The notes under the pieces are model-generated. The model was not told where the DNA came from and ran no database searches. It saw only the letters and a list, made by a program, of their open reading frames with translations. Shown piece after piece: positions 8,271 through 16,733 of a stretch of 28,814 nt of DNA. Source of the DNA: UMGS1312 sp964631595 (GTDB taxonomy: Bacteria > Bacillota > Clostridia > Oscillospirales > CAG-272). A program made the position numbers and the translations under genes. Location: contig CAZVXL010000018.1 in the NCBI GenBank assembly GCA_964631595.1, forward strand, positions 1 to 28,814, in the 5' to 3' direction. The first letter of the stretch is position 1; each line of letters begins with the position of its first letter.

Positions 8271-10589
8271 TCATTTGTCTTTTTTAATACTTTTCAGCAC
8301 TATTCCGGCTAAAACCGAAAAAACTATTACAAATAAGAGCAATACAACTATTGCAAAGCAAAAATGCGATGCTGTAAATTCAAAGAAGTCCTCGGCTTCA
8401 TGTTCTATCTGCAGGCCTTGCTGCTGTAATTTCATTTCCAAGCTGTTTAGATTTGCCGTAGTACCGTAACCCTCCATAGAAAACCTACAAGCGGCAATCC
8501 ACGAAATAATTTCCGATGCGCCTTCAAGCTTAAAGATCAAGCCCGAGAACAATAACTGCGGCATAAGCAAAATAGGAGCAACTGTCATTGCCCTATCGGC
8601 ATTTTTGAACAACGAAGAAACAAAAATGCCCATAGCCGAAGCAGAAAGAGCTGTTAAAAAAGTTATAAGCAATAATTCCGCAAAAGGCTGTGTGATAACG
8701 CCCTCGTCCGGCATACCTATCATTAAAGAAAACACGCCTGTCAATAAAACAGCTTGCACGGCACACACGATTCCCATAACGAACAGTTTTGAAACAATAT
8801 ATGCTCCCAAACGAAGCCCTGTCATATATTCACGTTTCAAGATTACTCGTTCCTTACAGATCTCTTGTATAGAATTGAGTATTCCGATCCAAAATGCAGA
8901 GCAAGAAAGGGCAAATAAAAGGCTTTTTGTCATTTCATACTGCTTAAACTGCTCGCCATCAGCTACAAACGATATTAAAACAGCCAAGAGCGGTGCTTGT
9001 AACAGTATCATCATTAAACGAACTTTATCATTCAGCAAAATATGCAAGTGCCTTTTTGCCAACACGCTCATTTGATGAAGCCATCCGTGTTTATGAACTT
9101 TTTTCTGTGACTTGGGAATACCGCTCGCGGCTACAGGCATAGCATTAGTGCTGCCTGCATATTTCTTTTGCCAATAGTCGGAATTTTCGGTCATGAGATT
9201 GTAAACATCGACCAGATCATCCACACCGAAGAATCTCAAAGCCGCATCATATGAACCGCAAAAACACAATTTACCGCCGGAGCCCATAAAGACGATCTTA
9301 TCGCACATACGCAAATTAAGCGTGCTGTGAGTAACAAAGATAACCGTCTTTCCTTTTACCGTCATTCCCTTTAACGTTCTCATCAAGTTTCGTTCCGTTC
9401 CGGGATCGAGACCGGATGCAGGCTCATCCAAAAAGAAAAGGTTGGGATCGGAGATCAATTCAACTGCAATACTCGCCCGTTTCCTTTGACCTCCGCTCAA
9501 TCGCTTGATAACGGTATCTTTATGTGCGGTCAATTCAACAGTGTCAATTACCTTCAGAATAATATCTTTACGTTCTTGATGGTCGATATCTTTAGGTAAT
9601 CTCAATTTGGCCGTATAGCTCAACATATCAAATACAGTCAAATTTTCGAAAACAATATCCTGTTGGGGGACATAGCCTATAATATCTTTCATTGATTCAA
9701 AGTTAGAGTACAGATCAACGCCGTTTACTCTAACCTCACCTGATGTAGGCTCACTATACCCGCTGATGCAATTCATAACAGTGGATTTTCCGGCTCCGGA
9801 ACCGCCCACAATAGCGACCAGCTCGCAAGGCTCGATATTAAGACTGACATTGTTACATATGGTCTTTCTGCCTTTATCGACTCTCTTGAATATATTGAAA
9901 GCATCTACTCGGATACCGTGATTAAAAGTGCAATAGCTGATTTTATTTGTACTGAAAATCAACTTTGAATTAGTTATCAATATGACATCTTTTTCATGCA
10001 ATAGGCATTTTCCGTCAATTCTATTTCCGTTCAACCATACGCCATTAGTACTGCCGTTATCAACTATATAGTACTTGTCGTTCTTACAAACAATGCCTGC
10101 ATGTATTTTAGATACGCCGATATGATTCAATTGTATATCACAATCTTCCGATCGTCCGATTGTGACAGATTGCTTGCCAATCAAACTGACATTTTTCCAC
10201 TGTTCCGATCCGCTGTTTTTGGAGAAAACAATCAGAACACCGCCGATCGTAGTTTCCACACCATCATCGATTCGTATGGCATCATTATCTTCCAATACTC
10301 TTTTGGTTATAGAAACGCCGTTAAACAGCATTCCGTTTGTACTACCGAGATCCTCAATAATACACTGTCCGTTCACAAGGCGGAATTGACCGTGTTTTCT
10401 TGAGACATAGTGGGAATGCAGAAAAATGTCATTGCCGTCATCTCTGCCGAAAGTAATGACATTTTTCCCAAGGCAGCCTAAATCAAACTGAATCGGTTCA
10501 GACGCACCGTCAAATATAGTAATTTTCGCACCGCCAAAATTGCCATTGTCTTCGGGACGAAAAAATGTAGTCTTGTCCAACTCGTTCAT
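8271..10589 (-). CDS. FHA-FHA-ABC ATPase-permease fusion (Rv1747-like exporter)
   Basis: A 772-residue membrane protein with four parts. FHA domain 1 spans about residues 40-115 (GRDDGND 48-54, SRKHG 63-67, GSTNG 82-86). FHA domain 2 spans about 135-210 (GRSEDCDI, SKIHAG, GSTNG 179-183). An ABC ATPase spans about 235-470 with Walker A GGSGAGKST (262-270), signature LSGGQRKRAS, Walker B LFFLDEP and switch His 421. A permease with about six membrane helices spans about 510-770. Half-transporters in this order resemble ABCG exporters and mycobacterial Rv1747, whose FHA domains bind a phosphothreonine set by its kinase. Both FHA domains here keep the Arg, Ser and Asn residues of the phosphopeptide site. 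It is the last gene of the kinase/phosphatase cluster; the exported substrate is unknown. Confidence 0.92.
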   Translation of the reverse strand: MNELDKTTFFRPEDNGNFGGAKITIFDGASEPIQFDLGCLGKNVITFGRDDGNDIFLHSHYVSRKHGQFRLVNGQCIIEDLGSTNGMLFNGVSITKRVLEDNDAIRIDDGVETTIGGVLIVFSKNSGSEQWKNVSLIGKQSVTIGRSEDCDIQLNHIGVSKIHAGIVCKNDKYYIVDNGSTNGVWLNGNRIDGKCLLHEKDVILITNSKLIFSTNKISYCTFNHGIRVDAFNIFKRVDKGRKTICNNVSLNIEPCELVAIVGGSGAGKSTVMNCISGYSEPTSGEVRVNGVDLYSNFESMKDIIGYVPQQDIVFENLTVFDMLSYTAKLRLPKDIDHQERKDIILKVIDTVELTAHKDTVIKRLSGGQRKRASIAVELISDPNLFFLDEPASGLDPGTERNLMRTLKGMTVKGKTVIFVTHSTLNLRMCDKIVFMGSGGKLCFCGSYDAALRFFGVDDLVDVYNLMTENSDYWQKKYAGSTNAMPVAASGIPKSQKKVHKHGWLHQMSVLAKRHLHILLNDKVRLMMILLQAPLLAVLISFVADGEQFKQYEMTKSLLFALSCSAFWIGILNSIQEICKERVILKREYMTGLRLGAYIVSKLFVMGIVCAVQAVLLTGVFSLMIGMPDEGVITQPFAELLLITFLTALSASAMGIFVSSLFKNADRAMTVAPILLMPQLLFSGLIFKLEGASEIISWIAACRFSMEGYGTTANLNSLEMKLQQQGLQIEHEAEDFFEFTASHFCFAIVVLLLFVIVFSVLAGIVLKSIKKDK

Positions 10590-10648
10590 TATAAAACCTA
10601 CCCGTATTTGAATATGTAATAACTTCAGTACGTATCCATTCGATCAAG

Positions 10649-11224
10649 TTAGTTTTTCTTTGTTTTTATAGACAAAACCATCAAGTCAACAATCGCTATT
10701 ACACTGACTATAATGTATATCCAGCCGAATGCATTCAAGCTGTATTCCATGAGACCGCCGCCTTGTTCTTCAAATTCATTGCCTATGAGTATAAAAACGA
10801 TCACATTTATAACAAAGAATAACACAGACATTACTTTCATAAAAATCAAGTTCTTGGATATTAACGGCTTGTTCAGCACAAAAGGCAAAAACATAACGAC
10901 CGCCGCCGAGAAGAAGAGAATCAATAAGATCACATATATTGCAGAATAGCCTGCCTCCGAAATAATATCCATAATAGAAGCGTCTTTGGATACCCAAAGA
11001 GCCTCAATATTCATGGTCGGCAAGAAAAACAGCACCGCACATAATATTTGTCCTAAAAATGACAGCAACCAGTGAATCTTATTCGTAGGTGTATTTGTAC
11101 TGCCGGGAGTAAACGGGGGTTGCCGATACGCAAGTTCGGCGCTCTCAACTCTTGTACCGCATTTGCCGCAAAACATATCATTGTCATTCAACTGCGTTCC
11201 GCAGTTACCGCAAAACTTTGCCAT
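10649..11224 (-). CDS. Zinc-ribbon protein with four membrane helices
   Basis: A 191-residue protein. The N-terminal CGNCGTQLNDNDMFCGKCG (residues 5-23) is a CxxC-x10-CxxC zinc ribbon. A proline/threonine-rich linker follows, then four predicted membrane helices at about 48-70, 90-116, 124-147 and 164-186. The ribbon would face the cytoplasm. A good AAGGAGA site precedes the ATG. It lies 59 bases before the FHA-ABC gene. No function is known; the position suggests a small membrane partner of the transporter. Confidence 0.8.
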   Translation of the reverse strand: MAKFCGNCGTQLNDNDMFCGKCGTRVESAELAYRQPPFTPGSTNTPTNKIHWLLSFLGQILCAVLFFLPTMNIEALWVSKDASIMDIISEAGYSAIYVILLILFFSAAVVMFLPFVLNKPLISKNLIFMKVMSVLFFVINVIVFILIGNEFEEQGGGLMEYSLNAFGWIYIIVSVIAIVDLMVLSIKTKKN

Positions 11225-11454
11225 TTTAAAATCTCCTTAATACATATTTTTGTTAATATTTTTCGCCGGGATCCGACGAAGCATTACCGTTGTCGATTGA
11301 CGATGCCCGAAACAAGCAGCGGCTTCCCACAGATATAAACACCTTGCCGATAAATCCGATCTCATTCGAAAGCGAACGGTCGGCAAGGTGAAATAGGACA
11401 TTCCATACGCAATACCGCGGTCTTTATACCCGCCTTTCAATTCTCCCTTTTCAG
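11225..11454 (-). other. Intergenic stretch with long hairpin (possible attenuator)
   Basis: No convincing gene. An 11-bp perfect inverted repeat (11340-11350 with 11380-11390) encloses a smaller TTCG/CGAA hairpin. In the minus-strand RNA it is followed by UUUAUAU, a weak U-tract, so partial termination between the upstream kinase genes and the downstream transporter genes is possible. A 73-codon frame here starts with TTG without a ribosome binding site and is not accepted. Confidence 0.45.
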
Positions 11455-12018
11455 TCAATCAAAATCAATTTCGCTGATACGCCAATTACCGTGTTCCTTT
11501 GTAAAAGTCAGCGATAAATCATACTGTTTGTTGCCAAAATCAAATGTAGTATCAGCCTCAGCACTTTTATTGTTCTCTATTTTGATACTTTCAATATTAA
11601 TATCCAGATTTTTATGTCCGCTTATTTCCGTTCCAAACCCCAACAAAACACTTAATATTCTTGAAGTATCAATGCCGAAGATCTTCGTACCCAATCCCAC
11701 GGCAGCGCTGACCTTATCTTGAGTATCTTCATTAAAACATTCCAGCAACCCTTCCATATCAGAATTGTTATAGCAAGTTTCAAAATCAGATAAACATTTT
11801 TCGATACCCTGTTCGCCGCCGTTTGTGATTCTAAACACTATAAAGCACGCACCGGCGATCAATACTAACAGCAATATAGGCAAAACGATCAGCAAAAGTC
11901 TTTTACTTTTCTTCTTTTCCGTCTTTTGTTGTGTTTGTTTTTGATTCATAGGGCTTCCGCACTCAGCACAGAAAGCGGAGCCTTCAATGTTAAAACTTCC
12001 ACATCTTTCGCAATACAT
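11455..12018 (-). CDS. Zinc-ribbon protein with one membrane helix and outside domain
   Basis: A 187-residue protein. MYCERCGSFNIEGSAFCAECG is an N-terminal zinc ribbon (CxxC twice). A Lys-rich patch and a single membrane helix (about residues 41-63, LLLIVLPILLLVLIAGACFIVF) follow. The outside domain of about 120 residues (EKCLSDFETCYNNSDMEGLLECF ... YDLSLTFTKEHGNWRISEIDFD) has the look of an NTF2-like/DUF4878 domain; that assignment is tentative. It follows the kinase gene by 78 bases. Its topology (cytoplasmic zinc finger, outside sensor) matches the kinase it sits beside. Confidence 0.8.
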   Translation of the reverse strand: MYCERCGSFNIEGSAFCAECGSPMNQKQTQQKTEKKKSKRLLLIVLPILLLVLIAGACFIVFRITNGGEQGIEKCLSDFETCYNNSDMEGLLECFNEDTQDKVSAAVGLGTKIFGIDTSRILSVLLGFGTEISGHKNLDINIESIKIENNKSAEADTTFDFGNKQYDLSLTFTKEHGNWRISEIDFD

Positions 12019-12096
12019 ATACCTATTATCACATTCTCCTTTCCGCGTATTTCACAAACGGCAGCAAGCACTTCTCTGACCACCTAATAAGATTTC

Positions 12097-14478
12097 TTAT
12101 TTTACTGTAACATTGGCAAAGCCGTAATTTGTCCAATATTGTGAGGATTCTATCTTCAGCTGATTTACACCGGTAATATCAATAGTTACTTTTTGAGGCA
12201 GATCCTCGGCGGTCATTTCTATTTCTTCTTTGAGTATGCCATCACAATAGATCTTAATTGTTGTCGAACGCATCTCTGTTCCGTCACAATGACCTACTGT
12301 AAAGCTCAGGGTGGAATAATTTGATTCGATGTTAAAGAGTGCATATCCCTCACTCAAACTGAACGCGTTTGTATAAGAAGTGCCGCCCATTTTTATCAAT
12401 TCACCATTGACATATTCTTTATAACCGCTGCTTGCATACGGATCGCAAACATCCAAAAGATATGTAGGTGTTGCCTTTTCGACCTTTGACTGTAAGGCTT
12501 TCAGAGAAGAATTGTCTGGCAATACAGTCAGTGCACTGGATACGGTTCTTGCCGCACTGATAAAGTCTTCTTTAGATAAGTGCTTATCTACAGTTGCAGT
12601 AACAGACTCAACATACTTTGTTTCGGTAGCGATTTTAGTATTTCGGAAATCCTCGTTATCATCAACCGCAATCGCCTCATCGATCAACTCAAACGCATCT
12701 TCAAATTGCGATGCATTGATCAATTCCGTTACTTGATCCATAATATCGGATTTATAAGTTGCAAGGATCTCACTCTTGACATTGTCAAGCTCGGTAGTAT
12801 CTACACCTTCCGGCAAAATATCATAAGCCGTATTTACATAAGCAACCGCTTCTTGATAATTCTTTGCGGAATTGTATGACTTTGCTTTTTCAACAATGGA
12901 ATCAATATACTTCGGATACAGTTCATTAAGCTTTGTTTGAGCCGCATCGTATTTTTCATTGGATTCGTCGATCTTCGAATACTCTATAATCGCGTTCTCA
13001 TAATCGTCGTTTTCGTAATACTCGTCAGCTATTTCAAGAACATCGTCGGCATCTTTAATATCTACGATCTTGCTTATTTTTTCGGCAGAGCCTTTAAAGC
13101 CCATCCAGTCAAGAGCATCCAGTGCTTCTACGGCAGAATCGTAACCGATCTCTCCGTTATTGAACATTTCAACGATCTCATCGTCATAGCCCTTTAATAA
13201 ATTCTTAAGTATCAATTCTCCAACGATGTTATCATCCATGGAAGTATTATAGCGCGAATAAGCCTCGGAGTAGTTTTCCGTCTTTATGCTCTCCGATACA
13301 TCATAAGCATTTACAAAGCCTGTCATAGCATATGAAAAAATGCAAAATACAACTATACCGACAATAATTGCAACCTTCTTACCTTTGCTCATGCGCTTCT
13401 TTTCTTTTTTCGGCTTCTTGGTATCCCGCATCGGTTGCTGCGGATCATAGTCGGAATTATCATATTCCGCATTTGTTCGTGCAGCAGGAGCAAGACGCGC
13501 CGCAGTTGTTGCATCGAGATCGATTTTAATGTTTGCCCCGGATCCCGACTTCGGTGCAGGTGTACCGAGATCACTTACCGCCAACAGTGCCTTTTTAAAT
13601 GCCGTAGGGGTCGAGAAGCGCTGTGCGGGATCATATGAACAGGCAGCAAGAACAATATCCGCCAACTGAGGGCTCGCATTTACGGGAACAGGCAGAGGTT
13701 CGCCGCCAAGTCTGCGATCGGCAGCATTTTTTCTGTCCTGATACTGTATTTGCTGTGCGTAAGGATCTATAAACGGCAGACGATTGTTGTTCAACAATTT
13801 ATAGAGAACCAAACCGAGAGAATAGATATCAACGGTATGATCGTATTTCTTTCCGGCAGCAATTTCCGGTGCCATATAATTAAATGTTCCTTTGGATGAC
13901 ATGGCGCCGCTTGTTTTTTCGAGCTCTTTTGCAATCCCGAAATCTCCGACTTTGAAATCACCGAAAGAAGAAACGAAAATATTTTCCGGCTTAATATCCC
14001 GGTGTATGATATTCTTCCGAGAGCAAAGCTCCAGTGCAGAGCAAACATCCACGCCCAGCTTTATAATATCTTTTTCGCTCATAGTATGGTTTGCGATATA
14101 ATCGTTGAAAGGAGTCAGCAACTCCATGCGAATAAAAATATCGTAACCGATCTTATCTTCCTTTTCTAAAACACGAAAATCTTCAACGCTGACAATATTA
14201 GATGTTCCCTTCATTGATTCCATTAACTTGATCTCGTTAACAAAATCATTAACTATGCCGTCAAAGTATGTTTTCGAAGCATCTGCATCCAGCCCTTCGG
14301 AGCGGAGAGACGATATTTCCGCATCACTCTGCGGAATAGAAATAACTTTGATAGCGGCATACGCAGTCATCGAGTGTTCTTCACGAACAGCTTTATACAC
14401 CTTGCCAAATGAGCCCTCACCGATTTGTTCTGCAATTTGCCATTCAGGCCAAACCGCAGAGAGTTTCTCTATACTCAT
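12097..14478 (-). CDS. Membrane Ser/Thr protein kinase with NPCBM-like outside domain
   Basis: A 793-residue kinase. The catalytic domain is complete (about residues 14-300): Gly loop GEGSFGKV, Lys 44 in AAIKV, HRDIKPEN (159-166), DFG (179-181) and APE (203-205). A linker rich in charged residues leads to one membrane helix (about 368-388). Outside is a helical region of about 280 residues with repeated motifs such as EYYENDDYENAIIEYSKI and AKSYNSAKNYQEAVAYV that look like TPR-type repeats. A final beta-rich domain (about 672-793) resembles NPCBM carbohydrate-binding modules. The kinase start overlaps the PP2C stop by four bases, so both are translated together. AAAGGA precedes the ATG. It has no PASTA repeats, so it is not the standard PrkC/Stk1 kinase. 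Confidence 0.92.
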   Translation of the reverse strand: MSIEKLSAVWPEWQIAEQIGEGSFGKVYKAVREEHSMTAYAAIKVISIPQSDAEISSLRSEGLDADASKTYFDGIVNDFVNEIKLMESMKGTSNIVSVEDFRVLEKEDKIGYDIFIRMELLTPFNDYIANHTMSEKDIIKLGVDVCSALELCSRKNIIHRDIKPENIFVSSFGDFKVGDFGIAKELEKTSGAMSSKGTFNYMAPEIAAGKKYDHTVDIYSLGLVLYKLLNNNRLPFIDPYAQQIQYQDRKNAADRRLGGEPLPVPVNASPQLADIVLAACSYDPAQRFSTPTAFKKALLAVSDLGTPAPKSGSGANIKIDLDATTAARLAPAARTNAEYDNSDYDPQQPMRDTKKPKKEKKRMSKGKKVAIIVGIVVFCIFSYAMTGFVNAYDVSESIKTENYSEAYSRYNTSMDDNIVGELILKNLLKGYDDEIVEMFNNGEIGYDSAVEALDALDWMGFKGSAEKISKIVDIKDADDVLEIADEYYENDDYENAIIEYSKIDESNEKYDAAQTKLNELYPKYIDSIVEKAKSYNSAKNYQEAVAYVNTAYDILPEGVDTTELDNVKSEILATYKSDIMDQVTELINASQFEDAFELIDEAIAVDDNEDFRNTKIATETKYVESVTATVDKHLSKEDFISAARTVSSALTVLPDNSSLKALQSKVEKATPTYLLDVCDPYASSGYKEYVNGELIKMGGTSYTNAFSLSEGYALFNIESNYSTLSFTVGHCDGTEMRSTTIKIYCDGILKEEIEMTAEDLPQKVTIDITGVNQLKIESSQYWTNYGFANVTVK

Positions 14479-15266
14479 ATTCTGTTTCCTTTCTTAAAGA
14501 CATCTAATATTTTTTCTTTGCATATTTCACACAACACAATAGTAATGTTATCTCTACCACCGTTTTCAAGCGCTCGTTCAGCTAATTTGTATGCCGCTTC
14601 TTCGACCGGTCGCTTTGCAGACATCATTTGTTCTATTTCAGTCAGATCGACCATATCGGTCAATCCATCTGAACAAAGTAAAAATTTATCCCCAACAGCG
14701 TAACGATCTTTCGCGCTATACGGTTGAATTATAAACTCACTTTCGGGTATTCCAAGAAATTGTGTTAAAGGCGGCTTCCCGCTTTTGAAATTTTCCTGCA
14801 CATGATCCGTGGAAATTCGGACCATTTTTATACCGTTGTAGTGAAATATGGGGCTGTCTCCAATATTACATATAAAAACATCATTTTTATCAAATAAAAC
14901 AAACGCCCCCGTCGTACCCATCGTCCTTACATTGTTTTCTGCCGCATATTTGCAAATGGCGTTGTTTATTTCATTACAGGCAGTTATTAAAAATCCATGT
15001 TTGTTCTGTTTGTTTAATACGGAATAATGTTTATTAAATGTTTTTGAAGCAATATAAGAAGCAATCTCGCCTTTTTCTTCACCACCCATCCCGTCAAAAA
15101 CCGCAAAAGTCGGAAGCAGTCGAATTGGCAAGCTCCCGCTAATCGGTGTCGGCAAGCCCTTGTTATCAGACTCAAGATACCGACCGTTGCACCAAAAATT
15201 ATCTTGATTTACAGCACGGACTTTTCCTTGATGGCAAATCACGCAATAATTGATCCTATATCTCAT
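14475..15266 (-). CDS. PP2C-family Ser/Thr protein phosphatase
   Basis: A 263-residue cytoplasmic metal-dependent phosphatase, the natural counterpart of the adjoining kinase. Motifs with the metal-binding acids are all present: HQGKVRAVNQDNF, FAVFDGMGGEEKGE, FICNIGDSPIF, LLCSDGLTDMV and GGRDNITIVLCE. The start at 15266 (MRYRINYC) is chosen because the upstream frame (15311) would run into the zinc-ribbon gene that ends at 15278; GAGGA lies about 15 bases upstream, farther than usual. The coding end overlaps the kinase start by ATGA. PP2C-kinase pairs are standard in Gram-positive bacteria, but those usually sit in the rsgA/rlmN region, which is absent here. Confidence 0.92.
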   Translation of the reverse strand: MRYRINYCVICHQGKVRAVNQDNFWCNGRYLESDNKGLPTPISGSLPIRLLPTFAVFDGMGGEEKGEIASYIASKTFNKHYSVLNKQNKHGFLITACNEINNAICKYAAENNVRTMGTTGAFVLFDKNDVFICNIGDSPIFHYNGIKMVRISTDHVQENFKSGKPPLTQFLGIPESEFIIQPYSAKDRYAVGDKFLLCSDGLTDMVDLTEIEQMMSAKRPVEEAAYKLAERALENGGRDNITIVLCEICKEKILDVFKKGNRI

Positions 15267-15277
15267 ATTTGATACTG

Positions 15278-15913
15278 TCAGTCCTCGATGCGAGAACCGC
15301 AACCGATACAAAACTTGGCATTGACTGCAATTTCTTTACCGCAAGCAGGACAAATTTTTGTTGTGGGCGCAGCTGCATCGGCAAAGCCCTGCATTGCGGA
15401 GGTATCGTATTCAACGCGGTCATCGACCGGATTCAATGCACCGATAGGCTCCACCTTTGTTCCGCAATTAGTGCAAAAAGCCATACCGGGGTTCAGCGGA
15501 GCGCCACATCCAACACAATGCCGAACATCGCTGTTGTCCGCGCGGTCAACAGAATTTTGGACATTCATCTTAGCGCCGCAGGAACTGCAGAAAGACGCGC
15601 CGTAAGAAACTTCACCGCCGCAGTTGGGACAATTGAACACGCCCTTTAATTTCTTGACTTGTTCCGCATAGTTTTCCGTTTTCGCCTTTGCTTCTTTGAT
15701 GCCCGAGATCATATGTTCAAAAGCAGGCTCATAAGAATCCGCATGTAACTCAAAATAAAGTCTGCCGATTTCAGCGTAAAAATTAACAATGTTTTTTTCT
15801 TCATCGGAAATCATTCCGTTAAGCTTGATCGTTTCGGCGGTATCCTTTGTTTTCTGAACAACACCTTGTCCTGTCTGTGTGATCTTTTTTCCCAAATCAT
15901 CAAAAAAAGCCAT
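15278..15913 (-). CDS. Triple zinc-ribbon protein
   Basis: A 211-residue soluble protein, first gene of the cluster. The N-terminal 100 residues are helical and charged (FFDDLGKKITQTGQGVVQKTKDTAETIKLNGMISDEEKNIVNFYAEIGRLYFE), a pattern seen in many clostridial zinc-ribbon proteins. Three CxxC...CxxC ribbons follow, at CPNCGGEVSYGASFCSSCG, CVGCGAPLNPGMAFCTNCG and CPACGKEIAVNAKFCIGCG. The ATG at 15913 is chosen because GGGAGG lies seven bases ahead; an in-frame ATG at 15928 would sit in that site. The promoter at 15987-16015 reads into it. Function unknown; a scaffold or partner role in the kinase system is inference. Confidence 0.85.
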   Translation of the reverse strand: MAFFDDLGKKITQTGQGVVQKTKDTAETIKLNGMISDEEKNIVNFYAEIGRLYFELHADSYEPAFEHMISGIKEAKAKTENYAEQVKKLKGVFNCPNCGGEVSYGASFCSSCGAKMNVQNSVDRADNSDVRHCVGCGAPLNPGMAFCTNCGTKVEPIGALNPVDDRVEYDTSAMQGFADAAAPTTKICPACGKEIAVNAKFCIGCGSRIED

Positions 15914-15986
15914 CTTATTTCCTCCCAAGCTCGCCTTTATTTTACTTGCGTAAAAAGAATTCTAATCTTGACCGATTATTAAGAAT

Positions 15987-16015
15987 ATTTTACTACAAAA
16001 TAATCACATTATCAA
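15987..16015 (-). promoter_or_regulatory. SigA promoter of the kinase/phosphatase/ABC cluster
   Basis: Minus strand: TTGATA (16010-16015), a 17-base spacer and TAAAAT (15987-15992), about 75 bases ahead of the first gene. It is the only good promoter match I saw for the whole cluster. Confidence 0.7.
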
Positions 16016-16626
16016 GTAGTTCTTACAAAAAATATGTCTTTTTGTTACAATAAATATCAAAACAAATGAAAAACACCCCATATCCACATCCCCTCGCTGC
16101 GGTGTCGGTCGAGCTTGGCGAATTCCAGCCAAATACTGCCATCGGATATTATTCAATCTGTACAGATACCGTTTCTTCTGCTTTTACAGATCGGCAAATC
16201 AGAAGTTGTAAAACCGTCCTCGATCGTCACGGTGACTGCGCTCCGCCTTGCAGTTGTGCAAGGGGTTCACGGTCTAAGAACATGACGACGTATGAGGTTG
16301 GGTTGGGTTCGTATTGTCTTGACTGTGTGTGTAAATCCTGTACCGCTTATTCCCACCTCATAAGCGAAATATTGGAGATATATTATCTCCGTCAGACAAA
16401 GGATATATCATTTTTCACGGTAAAGCTTTACGGGTTTTTTTATTATAATTCCATGTAGACAATATCGCTTGTTTTGCGTTACACTATTCATGGTGATCGA
16501 GTCCTCTCTGTTTGATTTGGTTGTGGTGACTTTATTTTAACGGAGCTTGATCACTTTTCCTATATCTTTCAGTCTAACATCTATTGTAATACTGCACAAC
16601 ACTGTTAAAATTTTCGTGTTTATATA
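16016..16626. other. Gene-poor stretch with small hairpins
   Basis: No convincing gene in about 600 bases. A 130-codon open frame (16066-16458) has no ribosome binding site, unusual composition and no family resemblance. Visible structures: TTGGC / GCCAA around 16116-16133, CTTGCA / TGCAAG near 16250, GGAGATA / TATCTCC near 16373, a 12-base GTAAAGCTTTAC palindrome followed by seven T near 16425, and GTGATC / GATCAC around 16493-16555. Confidence 0.5.
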
Positions 16627-16655
16627 TTGCGTTTTCAATGCGTTTATGGTACAAT
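16627..16655 (+). promoter_or_regulatory. SigA promoter of the lipoprotein gene
   Basis: TTGCGT (16627-16632), a 17-base spacer and TACAAT (16650-16655). Transcription would start near 16662, after the first in-frame ATG (16638), which rules that ATG out as a start. Confidence 0.7.
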
Positions 16656-16733
16656 TTTGCTGTAGTTGTAGTTATCGAAAGTATACCTTTTGATAATGGC
16701 GGTTACGAAAAATATTTTTGGGATGTTTCAACC

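Noticed and set aside
11237..11458. 73-codon minus-strand frame between two zinc-ribbon genes
   Set aside because: It begins with TTG, has no ribosome binding site, resembles no family and spans the hairpin of the gap.
16066..16458. 130-codon plus-strand frame
   Set aside because: Poor composition, no ribosome binding site, no domain; contains several hairpins typical of non-coding DNA.
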